64,000 bases of DNA from Zygaena filipendulae (taxonomy: Eukaryota > Arthropoda > Insecta > Lepidoptera > Zygaenidae): contig OU015651.1 of assembly GCA_907165275.2 (NCBI GenBank), forward strand, positions 2,564,501-2,628,500, read 5' to 3'. Positions within the stretch are counted from its first letter, which is position 1. The number at the start of each line of letters is the position of its first letter. Positions 13,840 through 27,223 of this stretch are shown here, in pieces. Under the pieces are notes generated by a model, which was not told the DNA's origin, did no database searches, and worked only from the letters and a program-made list of their open reading frames with translations. The translations under genes were made by a program, and so were the position numbers.

Positions 13840-14176
13840 ATCTCCGAAACTAGTGAAACTACTGAACCGATCTCAATGTGTTCATATTGTGTTCTGCTTG
13901 GTCAAATTTGAGAGGTAGGATACCTTTTAGAGTTCCCGAGACAGTCCTGAAATACTCGCGGGTAAAATCGCGGGAAACAGCTATTAATATTATAAATACG
14001 AAAGTATGTACTTGGGTGCTGTGTATGTTTGTTACTTCCTCACGCTGAAACGGCTACGCGGATTTGGATGAAATTTTTAATAGCTATACTATAGCTATTA
14101 AAAATAAAATTATTTATATTTGGTAACTTTTGTCCGCGAAATTCACGCAGGCGAAGCCACAGGGTACAGCTAGTAA
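13840..14176 (-). repeat. Two adjacent GC-core interspersed repeats
   Basis: Two minus-oriented copies back to back: the first ends with 'gaaacagctattaatatt' near 13985, the second with 'gggtacagctagtaa' near 14170. Confidence 0.55.
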
Positions 14177-16365
14177 AGGATATAAACTTATTGAAATATG
14201 TAATTGTATACTTTTCAATGTTAAAATGCTTTCAAGAAACGTGATGTCAAGTCAAAATAAATATTTCAATCGTTTGACAACTTTGTCGAAATAATATGTC
14301 GTCGTCACCCATAAGGAAGAAAATACACAACTACAAAGGCAACTGAGTCAGCTGATCGCTATATTCAACTTCCAAGAAGCAAGTTTGTAATACAAAATTC
14401 CACCCACATTCCGACGTACAAGTTGTGTTTATTCTATAGCAAATTTATGCCCAAAAGCCAAATTATGAGGTTTAGGTAATCTAGTATTTAAAATAACCTA
14501 ATGTGTATCCGCTTAGTTCTAAACTACGCTACGAATATTGAATGAAGATTGATATTGAAGTTTATGAGTTCCAAGGGACTCCAGACGCTATAGAATTTTC
14601 TCATATAGTTACAGCTATAATTATATTGCTATCTGCTATCGAACCATCTTTCATTTCAGTTTGAAACTACTTAGTTATGATAAGAACCACAATCTAAGTA
14701 CTGTCGCTGTTTTGAGAATCTACAGTTTTGGGAATATTTTGGAAAGTATACTTGTGATGCCAGCAAAAGAAGTTTTTGGAAAGTTAGAGCGTTGCTCTAA
14801 CTTCCTTTGCAACCATGTCGCGCCTGCCCCGCCTACATGTCGTCTTCTCTAGTCAATTAATTTTCTATGTGATAATAATTGAAATAAAAGCTATGCGGAC
14901 ACTCGTATGTACGTTCCACGATCAAATAATCCTTCGGTCTCACCGTCTCAATGCGGATTTTTATGAATTGACCAAAAATCAACGTATCATCCTCACGACG
15001 GTTGTTGTATTTGATGGTAAATATTGGATAATTGTCGCAAATGACATCACTGTCTCAGCTGATCGCAGGTGAAGGCTGGTCAGTCTGACTACCGCGTGTA
15101 GGTGTTTATTTCGCACAACACAACCTATACCCTGAACAGGCCTCACTGTACAGCAATGCGGGTCCAATCGTGTGAACACTGTTTCTGGTAGGATAACATA
15201 TTTTTAATTTTCAAAAATTTCGCAAACCACACTTTCATCGAATCCATGCAAATTAAACGTACCTATTTCGACCGGTAAGTAATAAATGTACTTATCATCA
15301 GTCTATAAGAACAGGTAAGAAAACACCGATCCACAAAAAGTCAATAGATGTTTAAATTATACGAGACTCAGTCAAAAGAATTGTGTTTGCACTCGCAAAA
15401 CACACTCGTTATTATTCGATGTACCTACAGACTGTGCCTAATGTAATGAACACTAAACGTCTAGCGAAAATCCACGCCGGCTATCTAAATAATTGATACT
15501 GTAAGAGACGAAAATCCAAAAGAATTCTAAAATGTAAACGCAAAAAATGACACTTGCACTCGGTGTGACCATATGTGTTAATTTGCCAATTGCAAATATG
15601 CATTCGCCCACACACGAAACGGATATCAAAAAAATACTAACGAACATTTGCACAGCTGCACGCGTGTGATGGGACACGAAAAGAATCTAGACACACTAGA
15701 TGTCCCTCGCCGTTTCACTGGTTTCATTTCTTTTTTTGGGGATCGAATTAGACAAACCCTTGAAAAATGCGTTAGTTTGAAGAAAAAAAAAAGTGCCCAA
15801 TACCAAAGAAATAACTGTACTTTCACACAAACTTCCATCCTCCTTTTCACAACTTTGACGGTTGAATCTCCAAAAACCTTCCTACCTCGTGTACATAATT
15901 AAAGGAAGTCTTGTGCAAAATTTAAATTTTGTAGACCAAGTTTTGTCTGGACGTTGATGATGTTGAATTAAGACGAGTCATTTTCCACTAGTATTAATGT
16001 GGTTGTGTCTTTATGTCCGAAAGCGTCACTATCCCAGCATTGTATGATACGAATACTTTGAAGGAACTTAAACAGGTGATTAACAACAACGACCGTTCTA
16101 ACTACCTTTTTAAGTGATAAGGTTTAGTTAAAGCATTGTCTTGTTCCCCATCGATTTCTCATGACTGAGGATTGTCACGGTACAATTCACCAGTTAACCA
16201 TTACATATACATTATGTTGTTTGTTTGTTACTACAGCAATAATATAGTCAAGCTAAGCTATAGGTAACTGTAGACTTGAGCGTGTCTCTCGAAAAAATTT
16301 GCAAGAGGTTAAAGGAAAACCAATAAAAAACGTTTCGATAACTTTTGGCGAGTTCATTTATCTTT

Positions 16366-16512
16366 GTTTGAACGCGCATCACGTCAAAACTACTTTACGG
16401 ATACGAACGAAACTTGACATGTAGGCAGCTATGTCCTGACTTCACACTCAGACTAACTCCAGTAAAACAAGGACTTCCCGAGGGAATCCCGAAGTTCACG
16501 CGGGGAATGGCT
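16366..16512 (-). repeat. GC-core interspersed repeat fragment
   Basis: Contains 'ggacttcccgagggaatccc' and 'cacgcggggaatggctagta'; minus orientation. Confidence 0.5.
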
Positions 16513-17424
16513 AGTAACAAATATATTATCAGAAAAAATACAGTCAGTGTTGAACACTATGTACACATGCGCGACAAACAACTGATAGCAGTGATAACTT
16601 ATCAAAAGTGGAGCTATCTTAGTAGGACGACTGTGTCAAAAGTTGTGTCATTTTTATCATGAAACACCAAAACGCACAGGTTGCAAAGTTATCTAGAATT
16701 GCATTCTTGAGTTCATTTAAACATCGATGATAAGGCGCAGAACGTTTTATATATTATGTATGCACATAATATGCTCCACCGGTCTTGGATACGGTAAAAA
16801 TAGTATCTAAGGTCAAGATTGTATGATTTATTATAAGCACATTTATATTTTGTTGCTAAGCAAAACCTGAAATATTGATTGAATGTATCAAACGATAGGA
16901 ACTTGCTTACTTTAGGACGGTACCATAAGTTTGAAGTATGGAAAATTGACGTAAAAACCTTTTTTACGGTGAAGACTGAATTAATATCTGAATCATTCAA
17001 TTTGTCCACTTAAATTACCGCGGTAATACGGTCATGAAAGAAATTATCAAACGCACGAACAACGAATATTATGCCTTGTAACAAACAGGCACTGCGCATT
17101 ATGTGTAGCTCCGTAAGTACCACTACCAACCTACCTACAACCTACATGACATTAAAAGTCAAAACTGCAATTAACTCCGGCGGCATTTGACCCCCTATCC
17201 TGTGATTAGGGTAAACGACATCAAATTAGCATATTAGCAGGATATGCTCACTATACCTACTATAACTATGGTAGTATAGTCGCGACTTACGACATTCTTT
17301 GTAACAACTCGTCCCATTGCCGAAAGTATCCACATTATGTATTTGCAAATTGCAAAAATGAAAAAAAAAAGAGAATGAATATTTACGACTGAAACACGAG
17401 TATTTAAGGATTTAACCCATTGCT

Positions 17425-17515
17425 GTTCCCCGCGGGTTCACCCGTTAATTTCGGAGTTTCTGCGGGAATTCCAAAACCCACACAGGTTTCACCGCGAGTA
17501 CAGCTTGTAACAAAT
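17425..17515 (+). repeat. GC-core interspersed repeat fragment
   Basis: Short copy: 'gttccccgcgggttcacccg' followed by the Cgg-rich core and little else. Confidence 0.5.
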
Positions 17516-18479
17516 AAAAGATAAATTAATGATACGATGTCATTTTACTGTTTAGATTTTGGGAATGTTTCTCGTAGGTATCCACTTACATAATATTTTC
17601 AAAGCTGACGGAAACAGTGAGGTGCATTCGGCGTAATAACGCATAAACTATAAACAATCCAGTTTCCATCATTACCTACGGAGATAGCCGACGCGGATGG
17701 GAGCGCATAGGGAACTAGACACTGGCAGTTCAACGTACTCTCAGTATTTATGTGCCACGGTCCAGAAGCTTTACATTTTCCAAACGCAAGCACCGTAAAA
17801 AAAAGCGATTGCAAAATCACGTTCACGCCACCTTTTTTTAAATTTTAATTAATCGAATCTTGTGGTTATGTAATTTCCAGCTTTATGGTAGGTACCTATA
17901 TTCTAGTCATTTCAAATGGTGTAATATTCTTCTAAATAACAAAATATAATAAAAAAATGTTTAATTGAATTTTTTTTATTATGTTTCCAATATTGCAGAA
18001 TTATGTATCACCAAAAATTTGTATTTAACTACCTTATTCTACATAGTCTACTATCGATTTCCATTTAAATAAAATATCTTAAAAAAATACTTTTTAAGCG
18101 GGCGGGCGCTGGTTTCTGTGTCTCATAAGAAACTAAAATATCTTTCTAAATAGACTTCGCTATATATCTCTTTCTATTTCGTTCTTTCGGGAACACGTCG
18201 AGCTACCAGTGAGGCCAGTAACCCTGTAGATCGAAGAGTGACTTAGAAATAGAAATGAATTAGGTACTTCTTTGTCATTCTAAATGAATTAAAATCATAT
18301 TCCAACTAAATAATTTCAATAAATTGAATAAACATTATCCATACCATAAGAAACGAATTACTCGTAGGAAAGAACTTTTTTTTATAATCAGTCTCAAACA
18401 CCAAATTTTGAAAAGTAGGTACTTGGACTCTAAAGTTGGAATTTTTGCAGGTAGATGTTTTTATAAGTAGGAGACGTTA

Positions 18480-18553
18480 CTACTGATTTCGCGGAGTTTC
18501 CGCGGGAACTCCCAACTGACACGGACACGGGTAAAACCGCAGGAAACAGCTAG
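18480..18553 (-). repeat. GC-core interspersed repeat fragment
   Basis: Core only, ending 'aaaccgcaggaaacagctag'. Confidence 0.45.
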
Positions 18554-19118
18554 CACATTGATATACGTAAGTCACCCTTCGACCTATCGTGCCAACCGCA
18601 TAATAATGAAAATTGGTAATTCAAACTTTTACTAACGTTACATTGCTTTGTAAAAGACGGAACCATATTATACAAAAAAAATTTAACATGTTCATTATGT
18701 ATTTTTATTTGTTAGTATTCATGGATTAATGCAGGAAATTGAAAAAAATAGCATAAAGACTGGATCAGTAAAGCACGCAATCAGAGCACTCCTTTGAATT
18801 TATTCTCCGCTTGAACAACTTGGGCGTTGCGTCTGGAAAGCGGTTAATTTCTGAACTACCTATACACGACAGCAATTTAATCACAATATGATATTGATAG
18901 CTGGTTTGTATAGGTACTCGTGTAGTGAGTATGAATTTTCTTAAGAGGCCATGTCAAAATGGGTTCTAATAAAAAGCCTCATAATGGAATTTTGCGTCAG
19001 CTAACATTTTGAGTTTCTGGCATTTTGCGATTCTTTCGTTTCGCATTTATGACATTGTGTGCGTCCAAACCAAATTATAAACTACCTACAGACAATGGGT
19101 GTTTAATTTTCGCATTAC

Positions 19119-19215
19119 TAGCTGTTCCCCGCGATTTCACCCGCGTAAATTTTTGAGTTCCCGCAAGAATTCAGCGATAAAAAGTACCCTATATCCTTCT
19201 CTGTACCTCCACCAT
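19119..19215 (+). repeat. GC-core interspersed repeat fragment
   Basis: 'tagctgttccccgcgatttc' followed by the core and 'ccttctctgtacc'; truncated. Confidence 0.5.
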
Positions 19216-20917
19216 AACTTTGTCTCGCATGCAATCGTATAACACGCTATCACTGTCTATTCACTGCTCAATTATTTCAATATAGCCTCTTAACGAGGCA
19301 AATGCAATCATGAGTTTATTAAAGATGCACTTCTCAGATTTGATACTATCAGGTAAATTGACAAGGCTATAAATTCTAATCTCCAAGCTAAAGCCGGTTA
19401 GGTGAGTACCTACTCTAAGATAAACCGGACATGAATGCAGAAATAGAATATGCATAGGTACTTCTTTACCGAGCTCTTGCTTAGTCGTAATTATAGACGC
19501 ATAAAATGTTTTCGATAGAGAACTAAGATAGTAAAATCTGTTGCAGAGATTTTTATATATTGTAAGCAAAATAATATTATGTATGTATGATACACAAAAA
19601 ATATCCAATTTTTATTCAATGGTCCGCGGATTCACACCAGCCTAAGGAACGCTTGGACTTGCCAAGTCTCATCCGAAAAGGTGAAGTAGTTTTTGCGTAA
19701 TATATCATAATAATAATTAATTAATCGGAATAAAAGTAGTATATTTTTTTTGTATTTCTGTTTAATATATTGTAAATACATATAAAGGGATGTCTTAGTT
19801 TTAGACTAACTAGCTATTTAAAAAAACTAGAATCGGTTCGGTAGCTCCAAAACTATTTTACCTCTATATATACTTATAGTGTAAGACTATAATGGTTACT
19901 ACGCAACATAATATATGTAGATAGATCAGAAAACTACGGGTACACAGTAAATTACTCGTAATCTTAAAAATATTAGATTTATCAGAAGTCATGCAAGATA
20001 AATACCCTCATCTATATTTATCTAGTAAGGCTTCTAAGCTTCTATATCAATCATGACTTCGAGGGAAAAAACTAGTTTATTTTTTATACAGACAAAGAGA
20101 TAGTAAGACTGAACCGTGACCATAGACTAGAAGGAAACAATAAAAATTCTAATACACGAATGCTGGAATCATCGTGCACACAATTGTATACACATATTTA
20201 CATAATACGAGTAGATATATCAAAGTTATGGAGAAATTTACAACAACCAAACCGACCGTGACGTAGGTAGCAATATGAATTGCAAATAAAGTGCTCGCTC
20301 GTGGCAAGGGCCTTTGATTTAGTTCACATTCTTCATCGCTTATTAAAAATAAAACACACTAATTACCTGAGAATTTCCATCCCGAGCGGGGGCCCATTAA
20401 GCTCGTTTAATTGTTAGGATCTGCTTCGTAATTAGAATATTCTTGGGCAATATCTAATGTTAGTTAGTTCGCCGTCTCATTTAACACAGTGATATAATTT
20501 TTTTTTTTAAGTGAGCATAACTATATGAAAAATAAACAATTAATGGTCATTCGGCTGCGTACAATACTGGAAAGTGACTATTTAAATGTAAATAATCCCA
20601 CTGTGTGATGATTGGACTGAACAATTATTTTATTATTCACCACAGTGGGCAACTGCTGTGTCTAATTCAATCTGTCTTTACACGACGATGAGGCGGACGT
20701 AAATTGACCGAATGACTCGTCAGTGGTCAAATCAAATGTGTTAAGGGCAATACATTGATCATGTCAAAAAATTTGCCCCTTCGTTGACCTCAGTGCACTA
20801 AGTACCTACTGTGGCAATGTTTATTAAGAGATCGAATGTTTAATGCAGTGGGCCTTTATTACAGTAAAACTAGCACCACCCGCTCTAAAAGCCATAATAT
20901 GATTATCCTACTAGTAG

Positions 20918-21112
20918 TATTATGAATGCAGTGAAAATGTGGATGTTTGGATGTTTGTTACTCAATCACGCAAAAACGGCTGAACGGCTTTGGATGAAAT
21001 GGCATGCACGTTGTCAGGGGTACAGAGAAGGACATAGGGTACTTTTTATCCCGGGATGCCCGCGGGAACTCTGAAATTACCGCGGGTGAACCCGCGGGGG
21101 ACAGCTAGTTAT
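20918..21112 (-). repeat. Complete GC-core interspersed repeat copy
   Basis: Minus-oriented and nearly full length: tail 'gtggatgtttggatgtttgt' (two copies of the 8-mer that is massively expanded at 53724-54451), then 'caatcacgcaaaaacggctg', the 'acagagaaggacatag' block and the core ending 'gggggacagctagtta'. Confidence 0.7.
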
Positions 21113-21471
21113 GTAATAATAGAATCAACAAGCGTCAGATTTCATCAAAATTATACCTAACAAAATTTAAAATTACCTAATAGGTAAACGGTAATTTCAT
21201 CAAGGACAAACCAAGTTATAGTTTATATCAATAAAATATTTAAATATACCAACTGAATAGTAAACAATACTTTACGGAACCAATCATCTCGTAAAATATG
21301 TATGTCAGGGATAAACTTTAACTATTGTGATAATTAAACATTATTTACTTCAATATTACCAAATACTAACCTAACCCGTCAACGTGCTGTTAAAATTTAT
21401 ATTTGTTTAGGTATATATAGGAAAATACTAACCGTTTACCTTAGGGTTTCTGTATCACTTTAGACTCTTAC

Positions 21472-21707
21472 CGCCGCACTCAGAGTCGACTTTAATGATT
21501 ACTTAGTTAAGTATAGATTTTTAAAACAAAACTGCCGAAATCAGAGACGTTCAGTAAATTAATGTTAATTGGCATTTAATGAGATGTAACTTAATTAGTT
21601 AAAGGTAAATTAACATTAATTTATTAAACTTGTCTGATTGCGGCAGTTTTGTTTTAAAAATCTATACTTAACTAAGTAATCATTAAAGTCAACTCTGAGT
21701 GCGGCCG
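21472..21707. mobile_element. Hairpin MITE with arms of about 80 bp
   Basis: The left end (ccgccgcactcagagtcgac) and right end (reverse complement ggccgcactcagagttgac) pair over about 80 bases, including the shared inner block 'gtatagatttttaaaacaaa', with a roughly 75-base loop. No coding capacity. A diverged relative lies at 25094-25283, so this is a family. Confidence 0.65.
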
Positions 21708-22464
21708 TTAGACCTTTTGCACATTGTCAGACAAACATCAGACAAGAAATTTTTTAGTATGCGCGTGTCATAACCGACACAAGAAAAAAATTCTTGTAAT
21801 ATGTATATGAGGGGCTATTACGTAACTTTTGTTTCTATCATTTTTCTGTTGCAATCAAAAACATGGCGGTTTTGAGATTAAAAAATGAACTTTTTGACAT
21901 CTACAATATCTAGCAATCAACCAAAATAAACATACTTCAAAGGTTGAAGCTCCCTAAACATAATTAATTGATCACAAAATCGCTATTTTTCTGATTGAAA
22001 CTGAAATATGATAGCAACAAAAGTTACATAATAGCCCTGATGGTCTCATATCATAATCAAAGCGACTGGATGTCTTATAAGACGTTTCTTATGTCACAAG
22101 AAAATTTCTAATGTGCTAAAGGGCAACTAAGCGGAGGTAGTTTAGCGGAACCGAAGTCGGAGTGTTTAAATTTGGGTTTGTCGGAGTCGGAACCGGAATC
22201 GGAGTTGGAGGTGGTGGTAGAAGAGAGAGATGTGTAAATCGACATAATCAGTACCTATTGCGTATACCTATAGGTATATGAAAGGGTAGTCGACGACGAC
22301 GATGACAGTTTCCCCGCACGACATGCATAAATCTCACACTAAACCATTTTATAGCGCAATCAATAGAAAAGATTAGAAGCACGGTGATGCCGGGTGCCGG
22401 CATACAAATTGTCCACCTAATTTACATATTTTTAACCGATTTCCAAAAAAAGGAGGAGGTTCTC

Positions 22465-22604
22465 GAGCCCGCTCCACCTTCTCGCGAGAATCTTGCGAGA
22501 AAGCGACAAACCACGAGAACGTGAATGTGGCGCCGATGTTCTCCGCCGTTTCTCGTGGTTTTCTTGCGTTCTCGCAAGATTCTCGCGAGAATGTGGAGCG
22601 GGCT
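22465..22604. mobile_element. 140-bp foldback MITE nested in another repeat
   Basis: Palindromic element: gagcccgctccac at the left and gtggagcgggct at the right, with inner arms rich in ctcgcgagaatcttgcgag. It interrupts the 'aggaggttctc/aattcgtcg' repeat (host repeat about 22432-22640, also seen at 45257 and 48030), so the empty site can be read directly; flanking 'tc' dinucleotides (22463-22464, 22605-22606) look like the target duplication. Confidence 0.6.
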
Positions 22605-23048
22605 TCAATTCGTCGTGTATGTTTTTTTTTTTTACTTTATAAATTACACAACAGTTGCAATAAAACTTACCAACCAGTAGCTAACGAAAAGAATATTTAA
22701 AAAAAAAATACAGGCACATACTCTCTCACCATACGCTATTATTATGAGCAGATTTGAAATTTCGCCTGAATCATTGTCATTAGATTATAATAGTTACAAA
22801 GAATATTATTTTGCTATCCGCCCAATATACTGTAGGCACTGTGGCACATTTATAAGTATTCAGAGCACATTGGATTCTATTCATAAAAAAACAAGGTACA
22901 TTTTGGCAATCTACAAATTGAAATATCCAACTTTATTGACATTAGATCGATTGGAGTGCTTTTTTATTTGATTGGGAGGTAATTATGTTGTGTAATTACA
23001 CTTATTAAATGTAAAATCAGTAGCTCAGTTGTATTATTTTATTAGAAA

Positions 23049-23350
23049 CTAGCTGTGCCCCGCGGTTTCACCCGCGTGTTTCGGAATTCCCGCAGGAACT
23101 CCAGAGTAGCATTTACTCCTAAGTATTATTTACTCCATATAACATCAGCTAATTACCAGTGAAAATCCCATCAAAATTGGTCCAACCGTTTCGAAGATTC
23201 AACGCGTGAGTTTCGGAATTCCCGCAGGATCTCTTTATGTCAAGGACCTTTGCGGACGCAGGCAAAACAATCCGCCAAAATTTCATCACAATCGCACCAA
23301 TGGTTTAGAAACGCATAGAGGACAGACATACAGACATTCATTTTTATTTA
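23049..23350 (+). repeat. GC-core interspersed repeat copy (variant with 'gtttcggaattcccgcagg')
   Basis: Begins 'agctgtgccccgcggtttca'. It has an internal near-duplicate of the 'gagtttcggaattcccgcag' block near 23210 and ends with an 'agacagacattcat' tail. Confidence 0.6.
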
Positions 23351-23483
23351 TTAGGAATGCATTTTGATAGTTTTAAACCATTTTTTTAAGTAGAGATACT
23401 TTTTAGCCTCTTTTTAAATCTCGCAACAAAGTTTTGCTGTTTCAGCCTGGTAAGACGGGGCGCAACAAAATCGAGAGGAATAA

Positions 23484-23750
23484 GCTATTTGACTACTTTT
23501 TTTTTCTAAATCCTATTTAGTCCGTCAGTTAGATAATAAAAAAAATAATGGACACGTATTTTTTGCTTTTTCAAGTTAATGAAAATATACCTGGATAAAG
23601 CGCATTAAAGTTTAGGAGGTAACGTCATACGCATCTAAAAACTGCGCCTGCTTGTGAGGTCACTCCGTTATTTTTTGCTTAGGTACGTGAGGAAAGAAAA
23701 AATACGTGTATAATATTTTTTATGAATCTACAAGACGGACTAAAAATAAA
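23484..23750. mobile_element. MITE family copy 1 (agtccgtc ends)
   Basis: Starts 'ctatttgactactttttttt' then 'tagtccgtc', ends 'gacggacta'. Shares 'ggacacgtattttttgcttt' and 'gcgcattaaagttta' with copies at 31817, 36648 and 53500. No ORF. Confidence 0.6.
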
Positions 23751-24494
23751 AATAAAAGAACTAAAGTAATGTAAATATTAGTACCTACTTACAATTAGTG
23801 ATCATGTGTTTTTAATAGATACACAAACCACTTTATCATTTATATGACAAAGTATTTAACACCTAGGTAATTTATTAAAATGAATTACCTAACATTACAA
23901 TGTCACTAGCTATTTGATTCGGATGGGACCAACTTCTGTCTGAGTCCCCTCTGACTATGTGTGCATACTGTATGTATGATTGTAAGATTAATTAAATTTA
24001 ATTACATATTTCACCAACCTTGGAAGTGTAAACAACAAGGCATGTCTGTGTTAATTATAAATTTTATTGTTTTTTTTTTTTGTTGAATCTAAGTAAAACC
24101 ATAGAGCACCAGCTTTCCCATAGATCTGGTCCATAAAGCAGAGTTAATATCAAATACAGATAGGTGTACCAAGGAATGTTGGTATAATAAAATGTAACTT
24201 TACGACTACATGGCAGACATAAGCAAAGCCAGTAATAATAATTTTGTTCTTTCATGAATTTATAGAGTAGGAACCTAGTTTCATTATGGTTATCTAAAAG
24301 CAATAGGTAGAAGAAACACAACTTTAAATCAGCTTTGGTCTTTGCTATAGGTACTTATATCTTTGTTCCCATTAGAGGTGAAATCACCTCTAACATAGGT
24401 AAAAGCTTATAAAAATAAATTAAGTTTTTATTAGTAAGTAGGTATTAAGTGTTCATCAAATATTATATAATAATATTATTTATTGTGTACCCCG

Positions 24495-24680
24495 TAGCTG
24501 TGCCCCGCGGTTTCACCCGCGTGAGTTTCGGAATTCCCGCTAAACCTACTTTTACTAAAATAAAAGTAGCCTATGTTACTCCTTGTATCGTCAACTATCT
24601 GCCAGTGAGATTTCCGTTAAAATCGGTCCAGCCGTTTCAGAGATTAGCCGGCACAAACAGACAGACAGAGGAAAATTTTA
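24495..24680 (+). repeat. GC-core interspersed repeat copy
   Basis: 'tagctgtgccccgcggtttc' to 'gccgtttcagagatta...acagacagaga'; closest to the 23049 variant. Confidence 0.6.
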
Positions 24681-25093
24681 AAAATAGAATTCTTTATGGA
24701 AGTACTGCACACTTTCACATGCATTATGTGAATAGCCATTAATTTTGGAATTACAAACAGACACTTCAATTTTTTTTATATGTATAGATGTTAATAATAA
24801 TTTGCATTTATTGTTATAATTATTATTGGTTTTTGATTAGTAAGTAATTTGTTGGTGGATATTGTGATAACTATTTGTGAAGGTATTTAGATGTCAACTA
24901 AACACTTTTTAAGTCATTATTTCGAAAATTGCATTATTGCTAAAACAATTTTATGAAATACATAGTTATTGGTAATAGTAACATTAACATAATGTTCCCC
25001 AATGACCTAGGGTTAAAAAAGGTCAAATTCTAGTATCTGCTGCAGAATAAAGATTGTCAAAATATATATATAAATTATGAACATGTTGATCAA

Positions 25094-25283
25094 CGGCCGC
25101 ACTCAGAGTACTTCATTTTAGGTAAAGATTTTTAAAACAAAATTGCCGCAATCAGAGACGGCATTTGACTAATTAAGTTAAATTTAGTTAAATGCTAATT
25201 ATCATTAATTTAGTTTAGTTAGTTTTAAAAATCTTTACTTAAAATTACTTAAGTAATTATTAAAATGACCTGAGTGCGGCTGT
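25094..25283. mobile_element. Diverged hairpin MITE related to 21472-21707
   Basis: Left end 'cggccgcactcagagt', right end 'acctgagtgcggctg', with the shared inner block 'aaagatttttaaaacaaaat'. Arms less perfect than in the 21.5 kb copy; a further end fragment (actctgagtgtggtag) lies near 25714. Confidence 0.55.
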
Positions 25284-26112
25284 AAGTCTATTTTTAAAGG
25301 GTTCCATTAATAACAGAACACTAGTGCCACTTGTTTATTACTATGGATAAATAGTTAGTATTTAACCTATTTTAGATTTCTCTCTATCAATTGCTTATTA
25401 AATTAAATAGAAATATAAGACATTATTTTTTTTAGGTGAATAGTGATCAATGAAATTTGTATACTGTGTGCTATCCTTATATCCTGTCTACTTTCACATC
25501 ATCACATGTTACCTGTTCAGAGGAAAGGTATCACTGCATAACAAGTACCCACCTTAAATATTGATCATAGCAAATTCTACTTATAGGAAATATTGCTGCA
25601 TTTTAATAATAAGCATATTTGCATACACTTGGACTTTTGATGATTAGCAGTTCAATTGTAATTTTTTGTATGTAAAATAAATTTTAAAATTGCATCTCAA
25701 ATTATCCTAAAATGACTCTGAGTGTGGTAGTAAATATTTTGTAACAAAAGTACTGAATATTTGAAGCTGTGCTTTTATGGCATCAATCTGCAGCATCAAT
25801 GAAAGTTAAAATATTTTAGTGCTAACAAGTAATCTAACATTTATTTATAAATTTAACTCCTCGACGTCAAGGACAAAAGAATTGGTTTTTTTCTTAGAAA
25901 TATTTTGGAAACCTGATTGAACTGTTACTTTTAAAAACAGAGGACCAGTTTGTTCAGTTAAGTTTACATATTTACATATTATATTAGTACTTAGCATTCA
26001 GTATCCAATATACTATTTTCAACCTCAATAAGATCAATAATTTTAAACAGCTTTCTTGTAGTTAATATAAAAATAAAAACTGCTGTAAATCTACATGTTG
26101 AAAATAATAGTA

Positions 26113-26160
26113 GATTTATTTTTTTATTTTATTTTTATTTATTTATTTATTTACTAATTT
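26113..26160. repeat. TTTA-type simple repeat
   Basis: Run of 'tttatttatttatt' units followed by 'aaacattgtaaccacttgac', possibly the A/T tail of an old interspersed element. Confidence 0.4.
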
Positions 26161-27223
26161 ATAAACATTGTAACCACTTGACGGTGCTACATAAACCTTT
26201 TTATTTTACAACAATTGCACAAAACTAACCATTTTTATCCGAGACTTTTAGCTTAGCTTACTTTTTTTAAAAACACATAAGGCAAATAAATTTAAGTAAA
26301 TATTATAAAATAACAAATTATATCTATGAACTTATTGTGTTTGACTGTATGGCTCATTTTCTTTGCCTTTGTATAGATACATTTATGAGTAGATACGTTA
26401 ATGCACTTGTGCACAAAATTCGATTTTGTGGAGCCTATATCCTGCACAAACAAGCACTTTCAGAGCATGAGAAGTGAAAAAGCTATTTATTTTTTTATTT
26501 TTGTATATTTGTTACCTAATTTCGCATAACAACTGAATGGATTCATAGGTATGTAATTTGGCATACAGACAGGAGTACAACACGGGTCATGTACTTTTTC
26601 TCCTAGAATATTATACTAGTGATACTCGGCCATGGTAAAACACAGTGATTTAAGCCATTATAAAAATTACCATAGGATCCATAAAAGGGCAGTAATAATA
26701 TTGTTTTTCACATACCAAGTATTTGTGATTTTTCATAAATATCTATATAAAAATATCATAATAAAACAGTACTCTGAAGCACAATAATTTATCCATCTTT
26801 ATCTGAATATGCAGTGAACTATGAAATTAAAACATAAAGGGATTTTTTACAACAAAAAAACTATAATTACCTAAACTAATAAACATATTACATTAATAAA
26901 ACGTTCTCTACATATGTGAACACTTAATGTTGTAAAAAAAATATATATATATTCTGGTAGTTTTATATTTATGCTGTGATAAATCTTGTTTCCTACAATT
27001 TCATCTACATTTAACCCTTTTAAATTAAAATTTTAAAAATCCATTCTAAGTTGTATCCTAAGTAAACCCTTTCTAATTACATTACTAAACAATGCAATGT
27101 AATGGTAATGCACCAACCCAGCAGTTTGTGTGGTGATAATATGTTACTCAAGTCTAATATTTATTTATACTTTGATCAGATAATATAGGTAACACAATAT
27201 TTTAATAAATGAATTTCACATAC

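Larger units (their letters stand above)
7257..27223 (-). other. Intron 1 (about 20 kb) of the fizzy-related gene
   Basis: Spans from the exon-1 donor to the exon-2 acceptor. Contents I can support: a coding-like island on the opposite strand (8800-9396), a small open frame (10789-10956), GC-core repeats between 13.8 and 24.7 kb, two related hairpin MITEs (21472-21707, 25094-25283), a MITE nested in another repeat (22465-22604) and a GACGTCAC-containing MITE (23484-23750). In 11.0-13.8, 14.2-16.3 and 25.3-27.2 kb I see no gene, only AT-rich sequence. Confidence 0.6.

Noticed and set aside
14815..15072. 85-codon ORF in the fzr intron
   Set aside because: No recognisable motif and an overlapping antisense frame of similar quality; not supportable as a gene.
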